From Gammaproteobacteria bacterium (GTDB lineage: Bacteria; Pseudomonadota; Gammaproteobacteria; Methylococcales; Methylomonadaceae), in the NCBI GenBank assembly GCA_024511045.1, contig JANEMG010000052.1:1-10488 (forward strand): a DNA stretch of 10,488 bases, read 5' to 3'. This document shows, piece by piece, positions 4,985 to 10,488 of the stretch. Made by a program: the position numbers and the translations under genes. The notes beneath the pieces were generated by a model that made no database searches, was not told the origin of the DNA, and saw nothing but the letters and a program-made list of their open reading frames with translations. The first letter of the stretch is position 1, and each line of letters begins with the position of its first letter.

Positions 4985-6274
4985 ATGCAGTCTTTCAAAT
5001 TGATTTTACTGACGGCATTGTCGCTGTTGCCCGGACTGGCCAATGCCGGGGAGTTGAATCAGGCCAACACGGCCTGGATCCTGACATCGACAGCGTTGGT
5101 GCTGTTCATGACCATTCCTGGTCTGTCGTTGTTCTATGGCGGGCTGGTGAGAAGCAAGAATGTCCTGTCGGTGCTGATGCAGTGCTTCGTCATCACCTGC
5201 CTGGTTTCCATTCTCTGGCTGGCCGGCGTGTACAGTTTTATTTTTGCCGATGGCGGTTCCTGGCAGAAGTTCATCGGCGGCAGCGCGAAGATGTTTTTGC
5301 CTGGCATGGGAACCGGGGATATGCAGGGCGATATTCCGGAAACGGTGTTTTTCATGTTTCAGATGACATTCGCCATCATCACGCCGGCGCTGATCGTCGG
5401 CGGCTTCGCCGAACGCATGAAATTTTCCGCGGTGATCTGGTTCAGCGGTCTGTGGCTGCTGCTGGTCTATATACCGGTCTGCCACTGGATCTGGGGCGGC
5501 GGCTGGCTGGCCGATCTCGGTGTCATGGATTTTGCCGGCGGGATCGTCATTCACGTCAATGCCGGTGTCGCGGCATTAGTGACGGCGCTGGTGATCGGCA
5601 AGAGAAAGGGGTTTCCCACCACGCCCATGCCGCCGCACAACATGACCATGACCATGACCGGCGCAGGAATGCTGTGGGTCGGCTGGTATGGCTTCAATGC
5701 CGGCAGCGCCCTGGCAGCGGACGGCTCGGCCGGGATGGCGATGCTGGTGACGCATATCGCTGCATCTGCTGCATCCCTGACCTGGATGTTTATCGAATGG
5801 CTGCGCTTCGGCAAGCCCAGTGTGCTGGGCATCGTCACCGGCATGGTGGCGGGTCTGGGAACCATTACCCCGGCTTCCGGATTCGTCGGCCCCTTGGGGG
5901 CGCTGGTCATCGGCGTGACCGCCGGTGTGGTTTGCTTCTACGCCACGCAGATCGTCAAACGCAAGCTGCACATCGATGATTCCCTGGACGTGTTTCCGGT
6001 GCATGGCATCGGCGGCATTACCGGCTCCCTGTTGACCGGGGTGTTCGCCGCGGCCGGACTGGGGGGAATGGGGCTGGCCGATGGCGTCAGCATCGGCCGC
6101 CAGGTTGGCGTCCAGGGCCTGGCCGTCGTCGTGACGATCCTCTGGAGCGCCCTGTTCAGTTTTGCCATCATCAAGGCGCTGGACATGCTGATAGGCATCC
6201 GTGTCGATGAGGATGAAGAAGTCCAGGGCCTGGATATCATTTCCCACGAAGAAACAGGCTATCACAATCTGTAG
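4985..6274 (+). CDS. amtB: Ammonium transporter (AmtB-type), copy 2, with signal peptide
   Basis: The 429-residue product has its ATG at 4985 directly behind an AAGGGGGGGGG Shine-Dalgarno (nine Gs, 4975-4983). Residues 1-21 form a cleavable signal (MQSFKLILLTALSLLPGLANA, cut after ANA), as in E. coli AmtB. Eleven membrane segments follow. Key features are FYGGLVRSKNVLS (50-62), FQMTFAIITPALIVGGFAERMK (125-146), the twin histidines H190 (GGIVIHVNAGVAAL) and H340 (FPVHGIGGITG), and F237/S241 in WYGFNAGS. The C-terminal GIRVDEDEEVQGLDIISHEETGYHN is the GlnK-docking tail. It carries out electrogenic ammonium uptake or sensing in the inner membrane. It is of a different lineage from amt1 and closer to classic AmtB. 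Confidence 0.95.
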   Translation: MQSFKLILLTALSLLPGLANAGELNQANTAWILTSTALVLFMTIPGLSLFYGGLVRSKNVLSVLMQCFVITCLVSILWLAGVYSFIFADGGSWQKFIGGSAKMFLPGMGTGDMQGDIPETVFFMFQMTFAIITPALIVGGFAERMKFSAVIWFSGLWLLLVYIPVCHWIWGGGWLADLGVMDFAGGIVIHVNAGVAALVTALVIGKRKGFPTTPMPPHNMTMTMTGAGMLWVGWYGFNAGSALAADGSAGMAMLVTHIAASAASLTWMFIEWLRFGKPSVLGIVTGMVAGLGTITPASGFVGPLGALVIGVTAGVVCFYATQIVKRKLHIDDSLDVFPVHGIGGITGSLLTGVFAAAGLGGMGLADGVSIGRQVGVQGLAVVVTILWSALFSFAIIKALDMLIGIRVDEDEEVQGLDIISHEETGYHNL

Positions 6275-6286
6275 TACTGGCCTGTC

Positions 6287-6327
6287 CCTGGCAGAGGGTG
6301 GTGGAAGATGGCTGCCCTCTTTCCAGG
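6287..6327 (+). terminator. Imperfect hairpin between amt2 and the DUF748 gene
   Basis: CCTGG-c-AGAGGG (6287-6298) pairs with CCCTCT-tt-CCAGG (6315-6327), an 11-bp stem with a small internal loop and a 16-nt loop, starting 12 nt after the amt2 stop. No T run follows, so it is a poor rho-independent terminator and could instead stabilise an mRNA end. Confidence 0.3.
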
Positions 6328-6378
6328 CTCGATGTCCTGTTCGATAGCATTCCTGGCCGGTCACAGCAGGCAAGCGTC

Positions 6379-9300
6379 ATGACGAAAGATAAAATCCAGC
6401 TGGAAAAATTCCGCAGGCCACTTCTGATCACTGCCGGAGTGCTGCTGTTTTATGCCGTTGCAGGATTTTTTGTTGTGCCGGCGCTGCTGCAATGGAAACT
6501 GCCGGAAATGATCCGGCAGGAGACCGGGCGAAAGGCGGCGATCAAGGAAATCAGCTTCAACCCTTTTGCCATGGACTTCAGCCTGCAGGGCTTCGAACTG
6601 CAGGAAAAGAATGGCCAGCCCTTCGCCACGTTTGGCGAATTCCGCGCCGATGTCGCTGTACTCTCTTCCATTGGCCATTTTCTGCTGACCTTCGAGGAAG
6701 TGCGACTGAGTGAACCCTTCCTGCACATTGAAAAACGCCAGGGAGGGGCGTTCAATTTCGGTGATCTGGCGGCAGGTGATGGCCAGGAGCCGTCGGCTGA
6801 GGAAACCGGTGAGATATTTCCCGTCAAAATCGGGCAATTGATTCTGGAGCAGGGCAAAGTTGCCTGGCAGGACAGCAGTCAGAATAAGCCGGTAACAGAG
6901 GAGATATCCCCCCTCGATCTGAAAATTGTCGACTTCACCACCGTTGTCGATGAACAGTCGACACTGGGTTTTTCCGCCCATCTGATGTCGGGGGGGAATA
7001 TCCAGTGGCAAGGTCAGGTGTCTGTCAACCCGCTGTTCTCCAAGGGCCATGTAAGGATGGAAAATATCGATACGCACCATTTGTGGCAGCTATTTCTGCA
7101 GCAGACGGGGCGTTTCGAGTTGAAGCGGGGGCAGAAACTCGTCGATTTCGATTACCTGTTCCGGTTTCGTGACGACAAGCCGGATCTGCAGTTGCGCAAT
7201 GGCAGTTTCCTGTTGAAAAATTTCACCCTGATAAAAAAAGGCGGCAACAGGCCGGTCATCGATCTTGCCAGCCTTGCAGTGCAGGGAGTCGCCTTCGATC
7301 TGCAGGAACAGCGCGTCGGGATCGCCTCGATAACCTCCAGCGGCGGCCGGCTCATGACCTGGCTGAACAAGGCGGGAGAAATCAATTATCGGGAGCTGTT
7401 TGCGACGGAAGCAGAGCCGGCCAGCGTTTCCCGGCAGCGGCAGGCACCTTCCGCCAAGAACGCTGCGGCCGGCTCCTGGAAGGTGGCAGTCGATGCCATT
7501 GCCCTGCACGACTATGCCGTGACATTCCGGGAGCAGGGGAAAATGCAGCCGGTTGTCCAGATACCGGATTTGACCGTGCACAGGATGAATTTCGATGCCG
7601 GCCGGCAGCGCCTCGATATCGCTTCGCTGGCATTGCAGCGTGGCGTCTTCGATGTCTGGCTCGATGCCCATGGCGTGTTGAACTATCAGACCATCTTTGC
7701 CGCAAACACCGCCGGCAATCCGGAACAGCAGATTCCTGCCGGAACGGATCAATCAGCAGCCGCGACAAACACGGCCGCAGGCAAAAAAGCCGAAGTCGGC
7801 AGCGCCTCGCCTTTCCGGGTCGGGGTCGGCAAGATTTCCCTGCAGAGTCTGGCAGTCGGCTTTGCCGATAAAACCCTGAGCAAACCCTTCTCAGTCCAGC
7901 TTGCGCCGTTGAATCTGCAATTGACCGGGTTCAGCACCGACCCTGGAGCGAAACTGCCGCTGCAGTTCAGTACCGGCGTCGACAAGCAGGGCAAAATTAC
8001 GGTGCAGGGGGAACTGGTCATCGAACCGTTGTCGGCGGACTTGCAGCTGCAGGTGGAACAGGTTGCCCTGCAGCCCTTGCAGTCCTATGTGGAAAAATTT
8101 GCCCGTCTGGATATCATTGAAGGCCATTTCAATACCCAGGGCAGTCTGTCGCTCGGCATGACTGAAAATGATGCGTTGGACGTGGTATTTCAAGGGGATG
8201 CAAATATCGCCCGGTTGCATACCCGGGATCAACTGCGCAACAGGGACTTCCTGAAATGGCGGGATCTGCAGCTGAAAAAAATCGACTTCAATTTGCAGCC
8301 CATCCGATTCACCACCAAGGAAATCCTGCTGCTCGACCCCTATGCCAGGGTGGTGATCAAGAAAGACGGTTCGATGAATTTCGATGATGTCCTGATCGGG
8401 GACAGCGGGAAAACCGTTGCCGCTGGAAAACCTGTTCAGGCATCCGTCACGGATGAAAGGGAATCGCCGCCGCCCTATTACAAGATAGAGAAATTCAAGG
8501 TCGTCGGCGGCGCATCCGATTTTTCAGATTATTCCCTGATTCTGCCTTTTGTCGCGAAAATCGACAAGCTGGATGGCGAACTGCAGGGGCTCTCCTCGGA
8601 AAAGCAGGCGGTTGCCTCCCTGACGCTGCATGGTGAAGCGTTTCAGCTGTCTCCGGTGGATATTACCGGCAGGTTCAGCCCCGCCAGCGGGGATGGCGAG
8701 GTCAAGCTGGATTTCCAGAGTATGCCGTTGCCTTTGGTCAGTCCTTACATGGCCGATTTTGCCGGCTACAAGATCGAAAAGGGCAAAATGTTGGTGCAGC
8801 TGCAGTATAAGGTTGCCAAGGGGCAGTTGCAGGCGGAAAACAACCTGGTGATCGATCAATTGACCCTGGGGGAAAAAGTGGAAAATCCCGATGCGGTGTC
8901 ACTGCCCCTGGAACTCGCCATCGCCATGCTCAAGGATTCCAGCGGCAGAATAGAGCTGAATCTGCCCGTCAGCGGCAATGTGGACGATCCGGATTTCAGC
9001 ATCGGATCGCTGCTCTTCGATGCCTTCGTCAACGTACTGACGAAAATAGCCACGTCACCGTTCACGGCCATTGCGGCATTGGTCGGTAGCGATGAGGACC
9101 TGAGCTACGTCAGCTTCGCTGCCGGAAGCAGCGAATTGCAGCAACAGCAGATCGAAAAGCTGGATGTCCTGGCCAAAGCGCTGCGGGACCGTCCGGAGCT
9201 GCGTGTCGCCATCAAGGGAGAGGCCTACCAGGAAGAGGATTGGCCGGCCATCAGGGAGCAGGCGCTGTATGATCATTTGAAGGCATTGCATGCAGAGGAA

Positions 9301-9672
9301 TTGAAAAAAGAAGGTAAGAAAATTCGTCCCGAATATGTCGTTTTGTCCGAGGACGAGTATAAACAGCTTCTGGCAGAGCAATTCATCAAAAAATATCCAC
9401 ACCTGGCGGAATGGTCCATTTTCGGCAACCCGAAACTGAAGAATCCCGATGCCGGTGATTTCTATCAGGTGGCAAGGAGAACGCTTGCCGCGAGCATTCC
9501 TCCAGACCGCCAGCGACTGAACGCTCTGGCAAGAGACAGGGCGCGGGCCATTGCCAGGCATTTGGTCGGCCAGGGAATACCCAACGACCGCGTTTTTGTT
9601 CTCGACACGAAAGTTGTCACGCAGCCGGCGGAAAATGGGTTAAGATCGGAATTGATGCTGCAGGCGTCATGA
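6379..9672 (+). CDS. DUF748 / AsmA-like envelope protein with OmpA-like C-terminal segment
   Basis: The product is 1097 residues from ATG 6379 (AGCAGG at 6366-6371). Its frame is open from GTG 6298, but the added 27 residues are not family-like. One N-terminal membrane anchor (about residues 14-36) precedes a long periplasmic region. The family signature RKAAIKEISFNPFAMDFSL (AsmA-like start), repeated strand-turn units ending in INYRELFA and LNYQTIFA (DNA about 7289-7402 and 7588-7702), and the conserved block ending PDAVSLPLELAIAMLKDSSGRIELNLPVSG (about 8893-8980) all fit DUF748 proteins. After that, YVSFAAGSSELQQQQIEKLDVLAKAL looks like the start of an OmpA-like fold. AsmA-clan proteins are thought to bridge the envelope for lipid transfer, but DUF748 function is not firmly known. 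It lies 104 nt after amt2, probably a separate unit. Confidence 0.85.
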   Translation: MTKDKIQLEKFRRPLLITAGVLLFYAVAGFFVVPALLQWKLPEMIRQETGRKAAIKEISFNPFAMDFSLQGFELQEKNGQPFATFGEFRADVAVLSSIGHFLLTFEEVRLSEPFLHIEKRQGGAFNFGDLAAGDGQEPSAEETGEIFPVKIGQLILEQGKVAWQDSSQNKPVTEEISPLDLKIVDFTTVVDEQSTLGFSAHLMSGGNIQWQGQVSVNPLFSKGHVRMENIDTHHLWQLFLQQTGRFELKRGQKLVDFDYLFRFRDDKPDLQLRNGSFLLKNFTLIKKGGNRPVIDLASLAVQGVAFDLQEQRVGIASITSSGGRLMTWLNKAGEINYRELFATEAEPASVSRQRQAPSAKNAAAGSWKVAVDAIALHDYAVTFREQGKMQPVVQIPDLTVHRMNFDAGRQRLDIASLALQRGVFDVWLDAHGVLNYQTIFAANTAGNPEQQIPAGTDQSAAATNTAAGKKAEVGSASPFRVGVGKISLQSLAVGFADKTLSKPFSVQLAPLNLQLTGFSTDPGAKLPLQFSTGVDKQGKITVQGELVIEPLSADLQLQVEQVALQPLQSYVEKFARLDIIEGHFNTQGSLSLGMTENDALDVVFQGDANIARLHTRDQLRNRDFLKWRDLQLKKIDFNLQPIRFTTKEILLLDPYARVVIKKDGSMNFDDVLIGDSGKTVAAGKPVQASVTDERESPPPYYKIEKFKVVGGASDFSDYSLILPFVAKIDKLDGELQGLSSEKQAVASLTLHGEAFQLSPVDITGRFSPASGDGEVKLDFQSMPLPLVSPYMADFAGYKIEKGKMLVQLQYKVAKGQLQAENNLVIDQLTLGEKVENPDAVSLPLELAIAMLKDSSGRIELNLPVSGNVDDPDFSIGSLLFDAFVNVLTKIATSPFTAIAALVGSDEDLSYVSFAAGSSELQQQQIEKLDVLAKALRDRPELRVAIKGEAYQEEDWPAIREQALYDHLKALHAEELKKEGKKIRPEYVVLSEDEYKQLLAEQFIKKYPHLAEWSIFGNPKLKNPDAGDFYQVARRTLAASIPPDRQRLNALARDRARAIARHLVGQGIPNDRVFVLDTKVVTQPAENGLRSELMLQAS

Positions 9673-9840
9673 AATGCGCTGCATTGCCCGGTCGAGAAGT
9701 TTTTAAGCTGGAGTAACAGTGCTGAAGCGATTGGACTCCAGGTGATCCTCATTTGCTGAGCGTGACACGTTGCGTATCCCGCGCACAGGGTATAACAAAA
9801 TACAGCAGGGCGGAACTGGAATGACAACGGATCTGCCGGA
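9673..9840 (+). promoter_or_regulatory. DUF748-kinase spacer with weak promoter candidate
   Basis: This 168-nt gap has no gene. TATAAC (9791-9796) resembles a -10 box. The best -35 (TTGCGT, 9770-9775) sits only 15 nt upstream, so the promoter call is weak. I see no terminator hairpin after the DUF748 stop. Confidence 0.25.
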
Positions 9841-10386
9841 GTGTATGGTACATTGAAAAAGGATCAAGCAAAAAAACCTGACCACGATCAGGAGACCCGC
9901 ATCGATCCCAGGATGGATGCCAGCAGGACCGCCAGCTTCGACTGGGACAAGACGGAAAAGAAACCCATCGACGTGGGGACTGTCCTGAACGAGCGTTTCG
10001 TCCTGGAGGAGTTCATTGCCGCTGGCGGCATGGGAGTCGTTTACAAGGCCAGGGATCTGCGCAAGGTGGAAGCGATGGATCGTCATCCCTACGTGGCGAT
10101 CAAGGTGCTCAGCGAGGATTTCCAGCAGCACCCCGAATCCTGGATCGCCTTGCAGCGTGAAGTACGTAAATCCCAGCAGCTGGCGCATCCCAACATCATC
10201 ACGGTCTATGACTTCGACCGGGACGGCGGCACGGTGTTCATGACCATGGAGCTCCTCGAAGGGGAGCCATTGACCGCCGTGCTGAAGCGCATACAAGGCA
10301 CCGGCATGCCCTTCAAGAAAGCCTGGCCACTGATCGAGGGTATGGCCCGGGCGCTCGCCTATGCCCATCAGCGCGGCATCCGCTGA
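9841..10386 (+). pseudogene. Ser/Thr protein kinase, N-terminal half, broken before the catalytic loop
   Basis: The 181-codon product starts at GTG 9841, or alternatively TTG 9853, which has GGAG at 9838-9841. After a polar, Arg/Lys/Asp-rich leader (1-50) comes the kinase N-lobe: glycine loop IAAGGMGVVYKARD (59-72), VAIK with the ATP-binding Lys88, Glu107 in LQREVRKSQQLAHPN (helix C), and hinge MTMELLEGEPL (134-144). The start of the C-lobe, ALAYAHQRGI, is where Hanks-type kinases continue with (V)H(R/C)DLKPxN. Here the frame instead reads R-stop at 10381-10386, and none of the three forward frames downstream restores an HRD, DFG or APE motif. The protein as read cannot be catalytically active. 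The cause is probably an insertion or rearrangement at about 10380; an intact gene may continue beyond the window. Confidence 0.75.
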
Positions 10387-10488
10387 CCGCCATGGAGAGC
10401 GAAGCGAAGGCGGTTAGTCCCCGGTAGCGACCAGGGCCGCACTGTTTATCCGGGGTGCGATAGCGCAGAGGAGAAACAAAGTAGGCAT
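10381..10488. other. Structured sequence of unknown origin replacing the kinase C-lobe
   Basis: This stretch is unlike the kinase gene and has three inverted repeats in a row: TGACCGCC/GGCGGTTA (10384-10391/10409-10416, one G-T), CCCCGG/CCGGGG (10419-10424/10450-10455), and TGCG/CGCA (10456-10459/10464-10467). On the minus strand a frame runs in from the window edge and stops at 10416-10414, followed by the first hairpin, like the 3' end of a gene with a terminator. It could be the edge of an insertion sequence or other mobile element; its far end is not in view. Confidence 0.4.

Noticed and set aside
6298..6378. 27-codon extension of the DUF748 protein from GTG 6298
   Set aside because: The membrane-anchor start at ATG 6379 matches the family and has a plausible ribosome-binding site; the extension overlaps the intergenic hairpin.
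10455..10459. GTGCG as a group II intron 5' end
   Set aside because: The kinase reading is already broken about 75 nt earlier, so an intron starting here would not explain the break, and no further intron domains are in view.

Overview
The window reads as a chromosomal segment of a gammaproteobacterium. Base composition is moderately GC-rich, the two PII proteins are of the enterobacterial/methanotroph type, and there is a DUF748 giant and a proteobacterial Ser/Thr kinase. The dense, hairpin-rich intergenic repeats reminded me of methanotrophs such as Methylococcaceae, but that taxonomic guess is weak.

Layout. Positions 1-301 hold the broken 5' part of a minus-strand membrane protein gene. 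Positions 302-1021 are non-coding and contain a 123-nt four-hairpin repeat (copy 1), a second inverted-repeat element, and a convincing nitrogen-control region: a sigma54 promoter at 960-975 with two NtrC-like sites about three helical turns apart. The core follows on the plus strand: outer-membrane porin (1022-2212), glnK1 (2390-2728), amt1 (2758-4008), glnK2 (4216-4554), amt2 (4985-6274). The 430-nt gap before amt2 is again full of hairpins, including repeat copy 2, and ends in a nine-G Shine-Dalgarno run. Downstream are a large DUF748/AsmA-like envelope protein (6379-9672) and the N-terminal half of a Ser/Thr kinase (9841-10386). The kinase stops abruptly just before its HRD catalytic loop, where unrelated structured sequence begins.

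How it fits together. The porin probably lets small nitrogen compounds cross the outer membrane. Amt1 and Amt2 move ammonium across the inner membrane. The two PII proteins would gate the channels and report nitrogen status through Tyr51 uridylylation. The sigma54/NtrC site suggests that nitrogen limitation switches on the porin and perhaps glnK1-amt1. The two PII copies are nearly alike (92 of 112 residues) while the two Amt proteins belong to clearly different lineages. The most unusual material is non-coding: a structured repeat family whose stems show compensatory changes, and a CAGGGATG octamer recurring in hairpin loops of both large intergenic regions.
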